Under the pieces are notes generated by a model. The model was not told the DNA's origin. It saw nothing but the letters and a program-made list of their open reading frames with translations, and did no database searches. From the NCBI GenBank assembly GCA_965227535.1, contig OZ245761.1:3968001-4032000 (forward strand): a stretch of DNA of 64,000 bases, given 5' to 3'. Source of the DNA: SZUA-430 sp965227535. GTDB lineage: Bacteria > Pseudomonadota > Alphaproteobacteria > Micropepsales > Micropepsaceae. Both the position numbers and the translations under genes were made by a program. This document shows positions 8,231 to 16,479 of this stretch, one piece after another; position 1 is the stretch's first letter; each line of letters begins with the position of its first letter.

Positions 8231-9177
8231 GCGCGAGCTCTCCAATCGAGAATCAGTTTGAGGCACGTGGCGTCTTCGAACGCCGTTCGATAGGCGCTCT
8301 CGGCGTCGCTCGCCTCCCGCCGATGGGTGATGAGCCCGTCGAGCGCAAGTCTGCCGTTTTGAATCAGGGCCAACGTTGTCGCGATGTCGGCGGGCTGCCA
8401 TTCCGCGGCGATGCGCAGACGCGCTTCGCGCATGAACGCGGGTGGAAAGCGGAAGGAAAGGGCGCTCTCGTAAAAGCCCGCAAGAACCACTTCGCCGCCG
8501 CGCCGAAGGCGCGCGATCAGCGTGTCGAGAATTCCTGGATCGCCGCTCGCGTCATAGATCGCACGATAATCGCGCCGCTCATCCGCCTCAGGATCGACGA
8601 CGGAGTAACCGGTAGCGCCGGCCCGCCGCTCGGCATTGCGTTCCCACACGGTCGGTGCTGGGTGACCCGCAGCAATTGTCAGCCGCGCGATGAGACGTCC
8701 AAGAACACCGTGTCCCACAATGAGATCAGGCGCCGCGCCGCCGGCGATGGCATGCTGCGCCGTCGCTGCCAAAGCGATGAGAACGCCGCGCTCGGCGAGG
8801 CTTTCAGGAATACCGATGGCGCGTGTCGACGGAACGACAACGCGCTCGGCCGCACCGCCGAACAGTCCGCGCGCTTCCTTGAAGCACGTCGCGCCCGGCA
8901 CAAAGACGTAGTCGCCAAGGCGCTCGCGCACGTCCGGGCCGGTCGCGACGACCCGCCCGACAGATTCGTAGCCCGGCACCAATGGGTACCCCATACCGGG
9001 AAATGGCGGCATGCGACCCGACCAAAGGAGCCGCTCTGTGCCCGTGCTGATGCCGCTCCAAGCGACGTCGACAACGAGGTCCCCGTCGCCCATCGATTCG
9101 AGTTCCAGCCTCCGGAGCGAAAGGCGCTCCGGGCCGTCGAGCACGACGGCGAGGGTCTGAAAGGCTGGCGTGGGCAT
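8227..9177 (-). CDS. bchC: Bacteriochlorophyllide C3-hydroxyethyl dehydrogenase
   Basis: The 316-aa MDR-type, NAD-dependent dehydrogenase oxidises the 3-hydroxyethyl group of bacteriochlorophyllide to 3-acetyl. The N-terminal domain has VAWSGISTGTERLLWSG and MPPFPGMGYPLVPGYE, matching BchC, and the cofactor domain contains GHGVLGRL. Three in-frame ATGs exist (9219, 9192, 9177). The start at 9177 is preferred: it gives the family N-terminus and has an AGGGGG ribosome site, while 9219 lies 3 nt from the PpsR palindrome and has no ribosome site. It heads the bchCXYZ-puf block. Confidence 0.94.
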   Translation of the reverse strand: MPTPAFQTLAVVLDGPERLSLRRLELESMGDGDLVVDVAWSGISTGTERLLWSGRMPPFPGMGYPLVPGYESVGRVVATGPDVRERLGDYVFVPGATCFKEARGLFGGAAERVVVPSTRAIGIPESLAERGVLIALAATAQHAIAGGAAPDLIVGHGVLGRLIARLTIAAGHPAPTVWERNAERRAGATGYSVVDPEADERRDYRAIYDASGDPGILDTLIARLRRGGEVVLAGFYESALSFRFPPAFMREARLRIAAEWQPADIATTLALIQNGRLALDGLITHRREASDAESAYRTAFEDATCLKLILDWRARA

Positions 9178-9221
9178 TCTGCCCCCTGACATCGGCGGCC
9201 CCAGATAGGGGTCATTCATGA

Positions 9222-9265
9222 TGTAAGATTATCTGGACAGTATTATGTGTCAAGTTGGATTTACG
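9222..9265 (-). promoter_or_regulatory. Tandem PpsR/CrtJ operator and bchC promoter
   Basis: Two palindromes of the TGT-N12-ACA class lie 8 bp apart. The first, tgtaagattatctggaca (9222-9239), is perfect; the second (9248-9265) reads TGT-N12-ACG. On the minus strand the second contains TTGACA, a good -35 element, and the first covers the -10 region. This spacing and placement match the redox/light repressor sites known at Rhodobacter bchC. Repression by PpsR/CrtJ under oxygen is inferred; the regulator gene is not in the window. Confidence 0.8.
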
Positions 9266-9278
9266 TCCAAAACGGGCT

Positions 9279-10382
9279 CTAAGCCGTCGCGACCACAATC
9301 TGAGCGAGGGCCGGCGTTGCCGTCGCTGCCGCGCGCACGCGCCCAAAACCGGCTTGCCGCAACATGCGAACGTATTCGGCGCTCGTCCGCGGCCGGCCAC
9401 TGCCCATGGCCAGCAAGTAGAAGCCGAAATAGGCGTCGCCGATCGGCTCCGCGCCCGGTGTTGACGCCATGGGCTCCGCAATCAAGACCGTTCCCCCCGC
9501 CGGAATCGCCTCACGAATCCGGCCAAGAAGAGCTGTCACATTGGCGTCGCTATGGTCGTGCAGCACGCGAATGAGCGTCACGATGTCCGCGTCGCGAGGC
9601 AGGGCATCTGTAAAGAAATCGCCGCCGATAGCGGATGCACGAGAGGCGATGCCCGCACCTTCGAACTGTTTCGTTGCCCGAACAGCGACAGGAGGCAGAT
9701 CGAAAACGGTCAGCGAAAGATGTGGATTTCGCACCGCCGCCTCGATCGCGAAGGCGCCCTGACCCCCGCCGACGTCGAGTAAGCGCCGGTTCCGCTTGAG
9801 TGGATAGGCGTCGAGAATCTGTGTCGCGACGAGACGCTGTGAGGTCGCCATCAATTGCGAATAGGCGGCAACGTTTTCCCCGGTCGCTGCACCACCGTCC
9901 GCATACGTCCAGAACGCCGGCAAACGTCTGAGCTCACCTTGTCCCCGCAACAAAGAAACCGGGTCGGCGAGGTCTGCGTAAAGCAGCGCGTGGTGCTCGA
10001 CCATGGCAACGATCGCTGGATTTGCAGCAATAACCGCTCCCAGAGACGCCAGCGCATACCGGCCGGCACCGGCGTGCTCGAGCAGCTTAAGGGACACCGC
10101 CGCCTTAAGCAGACGCTCCGCGGCGGCGGGACTTAATTGCGCGACCGCCGCGATGGTCTCGACCGAATGCGGGCCTTTGGCGAGTGTCTCGAAAATCCGC
10201 AAACTCAAGCAGGCTGCGAGAATCTGGCTATAGACGAAGCCCGCGACCAAATCGAAAGCCTGGCGCGTCCGCGCACGCGCAATCGGCCTCGTCAAAGGAA
10301 AGCGTGCAGCCCAGCGCTGAAATACGGGATCAGCGATCGTCCGGTTGCGCCAGTTTCGCCAGCGATCGCTAAGCGACGTCAT
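9279..10382 (-). CDS. crtF: Demethylspheroidene O-methyltransferase
   Basis: The 367-aa protein methylates the C1 hydroxyl of hydroxylated acyclic carotenoids, using S-adenosylmethionine, to give the methoxy group of spheroidene or spirilloxanthin. It has an N-terminal dimerisation/winged-helix part typical of plant-type O-methyltransferases and a Rossmann domain with LLDVGGGQGAFAIEA and the catalytic-type VLHDHSD motif. The start at 10382 (MTSLSDRWRNW) lies 37 nt after the crtE stop, so crtE and crtF form an operon. The bchC promoter region follows its stop directly. Confidence 0.94.
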   Translation of the reverse strand: MTSLSDRWRNWRNRTIADPVFQRWAARFPLTRPIARARTRQAFDLVAGFVYSQILAACLSLRIFETLAKGPHSVETIAAVAQLSPAAAERLLKAAVSLKLLEHAGAGRYALASLGAVIAANPAIVAMVEHHALLYADLADPVSLLRGQGELRRLPAFWTYADGGAATGENVAAYSQLMATSQRLVATQILDAYPLKRNRRLLDVGGGQGAFAIEAAVRNPHLSLTVFDLPPVAVRATKQFEGAGIASRASAIGGDFFTDALPRDADIVTLIRVLHDHSDANVTALLGRIREAIPAGGTVLIAEPMASTPGAEPIGDAYFGFYLLAMGSGRPRTSAEYVRMLRQAGFGRVRAAATATPALAQIVVATA

Positions 10383-10419
10383 CGCGATTTGCCTCTCGCA
10401 ACGGCCGCACGGCCGAAGA

Positions 10420-11277
10420 TCAGGCGGCGCTGCGGACCAGCCTTTTCGGCGCCAAACGCAGCGCTTGGAGGCGCACGAGTTCGCGCAACTCCGCCGCGCC
10501 ACGGCAATCCGGGACCGAAGCAATAGCAGCTTTGACAAGGCCTTCGAGCCGCTGAACGGCGCCCGCAATTCCAAGTTCGCGCACCGCGCTCGGCCGCATC
10601 AACACCGCATCGCGACCGACGGGCTTGCCGCATTCTTCAGAGGCCGATACGGCGTCCAGCAGATCGTCGGCCACTTGATAGGCTTCGCCCAAGCGATCCC
10701 CCAACGAAATCCATGGCGCGGGGTCGGCGCCGCTGGCGATCGCGCCGGCGCTCGTCGCCGCAACGAAGAGCGCTCCTGTTTTCGCGCGTCGGCAGCTTTC
10801 TGAACTCGCGCCGCGCTCGCTTTCCCAAGCCTGTCCGGCGACGATTCCTCTTGGCATTCCGACACCGGCGACAACGGTCGAAAGAAGCGGCGCCAACCGA
10901 TGCGGCGCCGCCCGGCTTAGTGCATCGAATGCAAGAACGATAAGGGCATCGCCCGCAAGGACGGCTTGGCTCTCGCCGAAAGCTGCGTGGACAGAGGGCT
11001 TGCCGCGGCGCGTTTCGGCATCATCGAAACAGGGCAGATCGTCATGAACAAGCGACGCGCAATGCAGAAGTTCGATCGCCACGGCCACGGCCATCGCGCT
11101 TTCCGGACTATCGCCACCGCAGGCCTCCGCGACCGCGAGGCACAGTTTGGGCCGCAGGCGCGCGCCACCTGGAAAGACAGCATGGTGCATCGCAGCAGCA
11201 AGCGTCGGTGGTGCGCCTTGTTCCACCCTAAGCAGCGACGCCTCAAGGACACGCTCCAGTCCGGTGGCAGTCTCCAT
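10420..11277 (-). CDS. crtE: Geranylgeranyl diphosphate synthase
   Basis: The 285-aa trans-prenyltransferase makes the C20 precursor for phytoene and for the bacteriochlorophyll tail. The first aspartate-rich motif is DDLPCFDD, preceded by LLHCASLVH; the second is DDLLD within GEAYQVADDLLD. GGARLRPKL near residue 40 is the usual substrate diphosphate-binding site. Length is normal for the family. It starts about 120 nt from divergent crtD, and this shared region carries PpsR-type palindromes. Confidence 0.95.
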   Translation of the reverse strand: METATGLERVLEASLLRVEQGAPPTLAAAMHHAVFPGGARLRPKLCLAVAEACGGDSPESAMAVAVAIELLHCASLVHDDLPCFDDAETRRGKPSVHAAFGESQAVLAGDALIVLAFDALSRAAPHRLAPLLSTVVAGVGMPRGIVAGQAWESERGASSESCRRAKTGALFVAATSAGAIASGADPAPWISLGDRLGEAYQVADDLLDAVSASEECGKPVGRDAVLMRPSAVRELGIAGAVQRLEGLVKAAIASVPDCRGAAELRELVRLQALRLAPKRLVRSAA

Positions 11278-11299
11278 GGCAGCGGCTCCGAGATAGTCA

Positions 11300-11343
11300 T
11301 GTCAAGCGGACATGTCGCTATGGCATGTAAACAAGATTGGACA
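11300..11343. promoter_or_regulatory. PpsR/CrtJ operator region between crtE and crtD
   Basis: tgtaaacaagattggaca at 11326-11343 is a perfect TGT-N12-ACA palindrome. Exactly 8 bp to its left, 11300-11317 begins with TGTCAA but ends in TCG instead of ACA, so it is a degenerate partner. The spacing repeats that seen at bchC. Control of both the leftward crtEF and rightward crtDC genes from here is inferred. Confidence 0.68.
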
Positions 11344-11398
11344 TATCATCGCGCCTCGTCAACCGCCTTTCTTCGGCCGATGACGGATTGGACGACCG

Positions 11399-12928
11399 AT
11401 GAGATCGGAACATGTCGTCGTCGTGGGCGCTGGAATCGGTGGTCTTTCCGCCGCTATCGAACTCGCGCGCCAAGGCAAATCGGTCACGGTCGTTGAACGT
11501 GCGGCCACGCCAGGCGGCAAGATGCGCGAGCTGATGGTCGCAAAAATGCCGGTGGACTCCGGACCGACCGTCCTCACCATGCGCTTCGTGTTCGATGAGC
11601 TTTTCGCTGCGTGCGGCGCCGATTTCGGCACTGAGTTGGGGCTCAAGCCTCTCTCGATTCTCGCGCGTCACGCGTGGAGCGGGGCGGAACGCTTCGATCT
11701 CCACGCCGATCTCGCGCGCACGACAGACGAAATCGGCGCGTTCGCCGGCCGCGCCGAAGCCGCCCGCTTTGAACAATTCGGACGCGACGCGCGCGCCATC
11801 TATCGCACGCTCAAAGACACGTTCCTGACCGATCATCGCCCCAATCCGGTGACGCTGGCGCATCGCATCGGTCTTCATCGGCCGGCGGCGCTCTTCGGCA
11901 TCAAACCGTTCGACACGCTGTGGAGCGCACTTGGGTCGTACTTTCGCGATCCAAGGCTGCGGCAGCTGTTCGCGCGCTACACCACCTATGCCGGATCCTC
12001 GCCGTTCCGGGCGCCCGCAACCCTTATGCTCATCGCGCATGTCGAGCAGGAAGGCGTCTGGACCGTCGACGGTGGCATGCAGCGCCTGGCGGACGCGATG
12101 ACCGCCCTCGCTGTGCGCCAAGGCTGCACGATTCGCTACAGCGCGCCGGTCGCTCGGATTGATGTGCGCAACGGGCGCGCGCTGGGCGTCACGTTAGAGT
12201 CGGGCGAACGCATCGAAGCGGACGCCGTCGTCGCAAACGCAGATGCCGCCGCGCTCAGTGCGGGACTGTTCGGCGCAGATGCGGCGAGCGCGCTCGGCGC
12301 GACCCACGCCCGCGACCGTTCGCTCTCGGCCATCACGTGGTCGATAGCGGCTGAAACCGAAGGCTTTCCGCTCGACCGTCACAATGTATTTTTCGGTGGC
12401 GACTACGCCGCCGAGTTCGACGCATTGTCAGGGCGCCGACGGCTGCCGGAAGACCCGACCATCTATGTCTGCGCGCAAGATCGCGCGAACGGCTCGAAAC
12501 CGGCCGGCGCCGAGCGCATCCTTGTTCTGATCAATGCGCCCGCCACAGGCGACACGCACGACTTCTCGCGGGAGGCAGCAGAATGCAGGACGAACGTCTT
12601 CGCGCGACTGGCCCAATGCGGCCTGAAGATTCGACCGACAGCGGAAGCGATAGCGACAACGCCGAACGATTTTCACCGAATGTTTCCGGGAACCGGCGGA
12701 GCGCTTTACGGCCGCGCGACTCACGGCTGGATGGCATCGTTCCAACGCCCGCAAGCACGAACGGCGATACCGGGACTTTACCTCGCGGGCGGCTCGACGC
12801 ACCCGGGCGCGGGCGTGCCGATGGCGGCGCTGTCGGGTCGGCTTGCCGCGCAGCGTCTGATCGCGGACCGGCCTTCGACGCATCCGTACCGCCGGGCGGT
12901 TATCTCTGGTGGTACGTCGACGCACTAA
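11399..12928 (+). CDS. crtD: Hydroxyneurosporene/1-HO-carotenoid 3,4-desaturase
   Basis: The 509-aa flavoprotein inserts the 3,4 double bond into 1-hydroxylated acyclic carotenoids. It has the phytoene-desaturase-type FAD fold: VVVGAGIGGLSAAIELA at the N-terminus followed by ERAATPGGK, and the C-terminal GLYLAGGSTHPGAGVPMAALSG region. Placement with crtC, crtF and crtE supports CrtD rather than a second CrtI. Its last 346 nt overlap the ORF assigned to crtC in another frame, far more than is usual. The last 25 or so residues look unconserved. Confidence 0.92.
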   Translation: MRSEHVVVVGAGIGGLSAAIELARQGKSVTVVERAATPGGKMRELMVAKMPVDSGPTVLTMRFVFDELFAACGADFGTELGLKPLSILARHAWSGAERFDLHADLARTTDEIGAFAGRAEAARFEQFGRDARAIYRTLKDTFLTDHRPNPVTLAHRIGLHRPAALFGIKPFDTLWSALGSYFRDPRLRQLFARYTTYAGSSPFRAPATLMLIAHVEQEGVWTVDGGMQRLADAMTALAVRQGCTIRYSAPVARIDVRNGRALGVTLESGERIEADAVVANADAAALSAGLFGADAASALGATHARDRSLSAITWSIAAETEGFPLDRHNVFFGGDYAAEFDALSGRRRLPEDPTIYVCAQDRANGSKPAGAERILVLINAPATGDTHDFSREAAECRTNVFARLAQCGLKIRPTAEAIATTPNDFHRMFPGTGGALYGRATHGWMASFQRPQARTAIPGLYLAGGSTHPGAGVPMAALSGRLAAQRLIADRPSTHPYRRAVISGGTSTH

Positions 12929-13779
12929 GCGACGACGGCCGCTTCGCACTGACGATCATCGCTTTCGTCGGCAGCGTCTTCTCGCCGTACTACGCGTGGT
13001 CCGGGCGTCGCCATCCACAGAACCACTGCGCGCTCAACGTTGCGCTCTATGGCGAACGGGGCGCGCGCTGGGCAATGACCGAGCGCGGCGCTTCTGCTGT
13101 AACCCGAGAACCACGCGCGCTTCGCATAGGCCCAAGCAGCGTTGCGTGGGAAGGCGACGCGCTGGTCTTTGACGTTGACGAGGTCGCAGCTCCGTTGCCC
13201 AAGCGCGTTCGCGGGAGAATACGGGTCAATCCGAAGGCGCTGTCAAAGACAGCCTTCTGCCTCGACAGCGAAGGACGTCATCAATGGCAGCCGATAGCGC
13301 CGTGCGCTCGCGTCGAAGTCGACCTCCGGTGCCCGAACTTGAATTGGAAGGGCGGGGGCTACCTGGATTCGAATTGGGGGAGCGCACCACTCGAATCGAC
13401 ATTCAGCGCTTGGACGTGGTCACGCGCGCACCTTCGCGACGGTGCCGTGGTTCTCTACGATTGCGAACACCGCGACGGCCGCAGCACGGAGATGGCGGTG
13501 CGGTTCGATCGCTCCGCTACGCCGCAGGAGACAATCCCGCCGCAACGAGCCGGATTGCCGGCAACGCTTTGGCGCATCCCTCGCTACACGCGCACCGACG
13601 ACGCGGCAAAGGTGCGCGCGACGCTCGAAGACGGCCCGTTCTACGCCCGATCTCTTGTGGACACCCAATTGTTCGGCGAACGCACGACGGCATTTCATGA
13701 GCAACTGTCGCTTGACCGCTTCGCTGCACCGTGGGTCCGCGCGCTACTACCCTTCCGGATGCCGCGCGTCGTCTGGTGA
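12583..13779 (+). CDS. crtC: Acyclic carotenoid 1,2-hydratase
   Basis: The product hydrates the terminal 1,2 double bond of neurosporene/lycopene, allowing CrtD and CrtF to act. CrtC resemblance begins near base 12865 (GPAFDASVPPGGYLWWYVDA) and includes FVGSVFSPYYAW, NHCALNVALYG, GYLDSNWGSAPLE and HEQLSLDRF. About 94 residues before that are Ser/Arg-rich, lie inside crtD in another frame and look like overprinted non-homologous sequence. No ATG, GTG or TTG occurs between 12616 and the conserved part. The ATG at 12583 has a GGGAGG site 7 nt upstream, so it is used here. The true start is uncertain. Confidence 0.87.
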   Translation: MQDERLRATGPMRPEDSTDSGSDSDNAERFSPNVSGNRRSALRPRDSRLDGIVPTPASTNGDTGTLPRGRLDAPGRGRADGGAVGSACRAASDRGPAFDASVPPGGYLWWYVDALSDDGRFALTIIAFVGSVFSPYYAWSGRRHPQNHCALNVALYGERGARWAMTERGASAVTREPRALRIGPSSVAWEGDALVFDVDEVAAPLPKRVRGRIRVNPKALSKTAFCLDSEGRHQWQPIAPCARVEVDLRCPNLNWKGGGYLDSNWGSAPLESTFSAWTWSRAHLRDGAVVLYDCEHRDGRSTEMAVRFDRSATPQETIPPQRAGLPATLWRIPRYTRTDDAAKVRATLEDGPFYARSLVDTQLFGERTTAFHEQLSLDRFAAPWVRALLPFRMPRVVW

Positions 13780-13905
13780 TGGCGTCTCCGAAGGTGGGTC
13801 CTCCGCTCTATCGCGCTTGAGTTTCCAAAGCTCCCAAAACGCCCAAGCCAGAATGATGCCGTTAAATGTGAGCAGTTCGACGATGAAGAACGTCGTGCTG
13901 CTCAC
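13747..13905 (-). CDS. Small membrane protein coupled to crtB (52 aa)
   Basis: A GTG codon at 13903-13905 overlaps the crtB stop in a GTGA arrangement, and the frame runs 52 codons to TAG at 13747-13749. The product has one hydrophobic segment (FFIVELLTFNGIILAWAFW) with an acidic/aromatic start, then a basic LWKLKRDR stop-transfer and a polar acidic tail. That layout suggests a single-pass inner-membrane protein. Its 3' end overlaps convergent crtC by 33 nt. It stands where Rhodobacter clusters carry tspO downstream of crtB but is not TspO. No function is assigned. Confidence 0.72.
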   Translation of the reverse strand: MSSTTFFIVELLTFNGIILAWAFWELWKLKRDRAEDPPSETPSPDDARHPEG

Positions 13906-14993
13906 GACGACGTCGCCCTCGCACGTGAAAGGCGAGCGACCTCGCTGCCGTGCTGGTCGCGCGAGCGAGCGTCAAGCGTTGCAAACAACTCGGCTACCCA
14001 AAGGATACGTCCCGTGACGCCGTCCGGCGCGCTGGATGGCCTGGGCGCGCGCTCACGCAACACGGCATCCACGAGATAAGCCGTCTGCGGCAGCGGCGGC
14101 GCGGCGCGCTCTCGACGCTTCGGCGCGGCGGCGTCGACGAGGGCGACGCTTGCAAGCGCCGCCTTGCGGCCGGTCGCGACGCGCGCGCGTTTGCTGACGC
14201 TGTCATGGCCGCACCGCGCGATCTCGTCGCCAATAGCATGATAAATGCGACGCGCCGCAAATATGGCGGGCCGACACCGAACCGGCAGGCCGGCGATACC
14301 GTCGTCGGCGCGCGCGTAAAGTTCGTCCGCAGCGTGCAGCAACCGCTGAACGACGCGCCCGATCTCCGGTGAGAACGATGGATGCGCCAGCCACGCTTCG
14401 GGCGATATCCCTTCCTCCCGGAGCCACGCTCGCGGCAAATAAAGTCGGCCAAGCGCGGCATCCTCGCCCACGTCACGCGCGATATTCGTCAGCTGCATGG
14501 CGACGCCCAGGTCGCACGCCCGCGCAAGAAGGTCGCTTGAGCGCGCTCCCATCAGTACCGCCATCATGGCGCCCACCGATCCGGCAACACGCGCCGCATA
14601 TTCATAGACGTCGCCGATCGTCTCGTAAGTTGTGCCGCGCACATCCGACTCGAGGCCGTCGATCAGAGCTTCGGGCAACGCGCGGGGCAACGCGTGGCGC
14701 GTAACGACGTCGGCGAACAAGCGATCGATCGCCGTGTCGTCGGACCGGCCGGCATAAACGCGCTGAAGTCGCTCGCGCAGCCGAGCAATTGCCGCCATGC
14801 CGCCGCTATCGATGTCGACGAGATCGTCCGACGTGCGGCAAAAAGCATAGAGCGCGTAGGCGTCGTCGCGCAGCGTACGAGGAAGGAGAAGCGAAGCCGC
14901 ATAGAACGATTTCGAACCGGCGATGATGGCCTGGCGGCAGGCAGAACGGTCGGCTTCCGCGCGGGCCCGCCGCTCAGCGGAATTCGGCAGCAT
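13902..14993 (-). CDS. crtB: Phytoene synthase
   Basis: The 363-aa product joins two GGPP molecules head to head into phytoene. The squalene/phytoene synthase signatures are present: YALYAFCRTSDDLVD (first Asp-rich site), YEYAARVAGSVGAMM and QLTNIARDVGEDAALGRLYLP (second). The start at 14993 (MLPNSAERRA) overlaps the crtI end by 20 nt and gives normal family length; the longer open frame lies inside crtI. A 4-nt GTGA overlap links its stop to the next small gene. Confidence 0.95.
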   Translation of the reverse strand: MLPNSAERRARAEADRSACRQAIIAGSKSFYAASLLLPRTLRDDAYALYAFCRTSDDLVDIDSGGMAAIARLRERLQRVYAGRSDDTAIDRLFADVVTRHALPRALPEALIDGLESDVRGTTYETIGDVYEYAARVAGSVGAMMAVLMGARSSDLLARACDLGVAMQLTNIARDVGEDAALGRLYLPRAWLREEGISPEAWLAHPSFSPEIGRVVQRLLHAADELYARADDGIAGLPVRCRPAIFAARRIYHAIGDEIARCGHDSVSKRARVATGRKAALASVALVDAAAPKRRERAAPPLPQTAYLVDAVLRERAPRPSSAPDGVTGRILWVAELFATLDARSRDQHGSEVARLSRARATSS

Positions 14994-16479
14994 CTGGAAC
15001 GACGGTGTCGAGGACGCGTGCCGAGGAGAGGACGCCGGGAACGCCGGCCCCGGGATGTGTTCCCGCCCCGACGAGATAGAGATGCTCGACATCTTCGCTC
15101 CTGTTATGTGGACGGAACCAGGCACTTTGCGTAAGGCGCGGCTCAAGTCCGAAGGCCGCGCCCTTGATAGACAGCAAGTCGGTCTCGAAGTCGCGCGGCG
15201 TCATGACCCGTGACGAGATGATTGTGTCCTCGAATCCGGGCAACAGCCGCTCCGATAGTCTTTTGGCGATGGCGCGGCGATAGGCCTCGCCGCGCTCCGA
15301 CCAATCGACGCCGCTGTCTTGATGCGGCACCGGGGACAGGACGTAGAAGGCGTCGCAACCGTCGGGCGCGAGTGACGCATCGGTTGCGGTGGGCCGATGC
15401 AGGTAAAGAGAAAAATCATCCGCCAAAACTTTGCGATCGAAGATGTCGTCGATCAGGGGGCGATAGCGCGGTCCCAAGAGAATCGTGTGATGCGGAACGG
15501 CATCGAACTTCTTGCGAGTCCCGAAGTACCAAACGAACAGGCTCATCGAATAGCGCGCGCGCTCGAGCTTGGCGTCGCTCCAGCGCCGCCGCGGTTGTTT
15601 CGCCAGAAGCCGACCGTAAGTGTAAGCCGCGTCCGCATTCGACACGACGATGTCGGCCGCCACCAGTTCGCCGCTTGCAAGCCGAACGCCGGTGGCGCGC
15701 CGTCCTTCGACGACAATCTCCGCAACCTCCGCACCATAGCGCATCAAGCCGCCTTGGCTGCGAATGAGCCGGACAAGGCCCTGTACCAGCGCGCCGGTAC
15801 CGCCCTGCGCGAAATGAACGCCAAAGCGCCGCTCGAGAAATGAGATGAGACAATAGATTGAGGTGGTGGCAAAAGGACTGCCCCCGACGAAAAGCGGGTG
15901 GAAGCTCAAGGCGAAACGCAGCCGCGGATCGCGCACGTATTTAGCAGCTGTTGCCCACACGCTGCGATACCCGCCAAGGCGTATGAGCTCGGGCGCGATT
16001 CGCGCCATGTCGCTAACCGCGCCGAACGGTACGTGCCCGAGTTGCTCGAAGCCGACCCGATAGATCGCCTCGCTCAGCTCCATGAAGCGGCGATAGCCGG
16101 CCACGTCGCCCGGCGACAACCGTCCGACCTCCGACTCCATCGCCGCCGCGTCGGCTCGCGCGTCAAAGCGTGTCCCGTCGTCGAACTCGATGCGGTAGAA
16201 AGGATCGAGTGCCGTCAGCGTGACGTCGTCCGCCATCCGCCGTCCGCACAACCGCCACAGGTCTTCGAACAGAAACGGCGCCGTGATGATCGTGGGCCCC
16301 GCATCGAACGTGAACCCGTCTTGGCGGAAGACGCGCGCGCGCCCGCCCGCTTGATCTAACCGCTCCAGCACCGTCACGCGGTAGCCGCGCGCCCCCAGCC
16401 GGATCGCTGCAGCAAGACCGCCAAAACCGCTGCCGATGACGACAGCGTGAGGTTTGGGAGGAAAATTAAGAGCGTTCAT
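14974..16479 (-). CDS. crtI: Phytoene desaturase
   Basis: The 501-aa FAD enzyme converts phytoene to neurosporene or lycopene by stepwise desaturation. The N-terminal dinucleotide fold is VVIGSGFGGLAAAIRLGARG, followed by ERLDQAGGRARVFRQDGFTFDAGP, and the C-terminal bacterial phytoene desaturase motif appears as HLYLVGAGTHPGAGVPGVL. The start overlaps the bchO stop by 4 nt. With no crtA in the window, three- versus four-step desaturation cannot be read off; the set suits a spirilloxanthin-type pathway. Confidence 0.95.
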   Translation of the reverse strand: MNALNFPPKPHAVVIGSGFGGLAAAIRLGARGYRVTVLERLDQAGGRARVFRQDGFTFDAGPTIITAPFLFEDLWRLCGRRMADDVTLTALDPFYRIEFDDGTRFDARADAAAMESEVGRLSPGDVAGYRRFMELSEAIYRVGFEQLGHVPFGAVSDMARIAPELIRLGGYRSVWATAAKYVRDPRLRFALSFHPLFVGGSPFATTSIYCLISFLERRFGVHFAQGGTGALVQGLVRLIRSQGGLMRYGAEVAEIVVEGRRATGVRLASGELVAADIVVSNADAAYTYGRLLAKQPRRRWSDAKLERARYSMSLFVWYFGTRKKFDAVPHHTILLGPRYRPLIDDIFDRKVLADDFSLYLHRPTATDASLAPDGCDAFYVLSPVPHQDSGVDWSERGEAYRRAIAKRLSERLLPGFEDTIISSRVMTPRDFETDLLSIKGAAFGLEPRLTQSAWFRPHNRSEDVEHLYLVGAGTHPGAGVPGVLSSARVLDTVVPDAAEFR

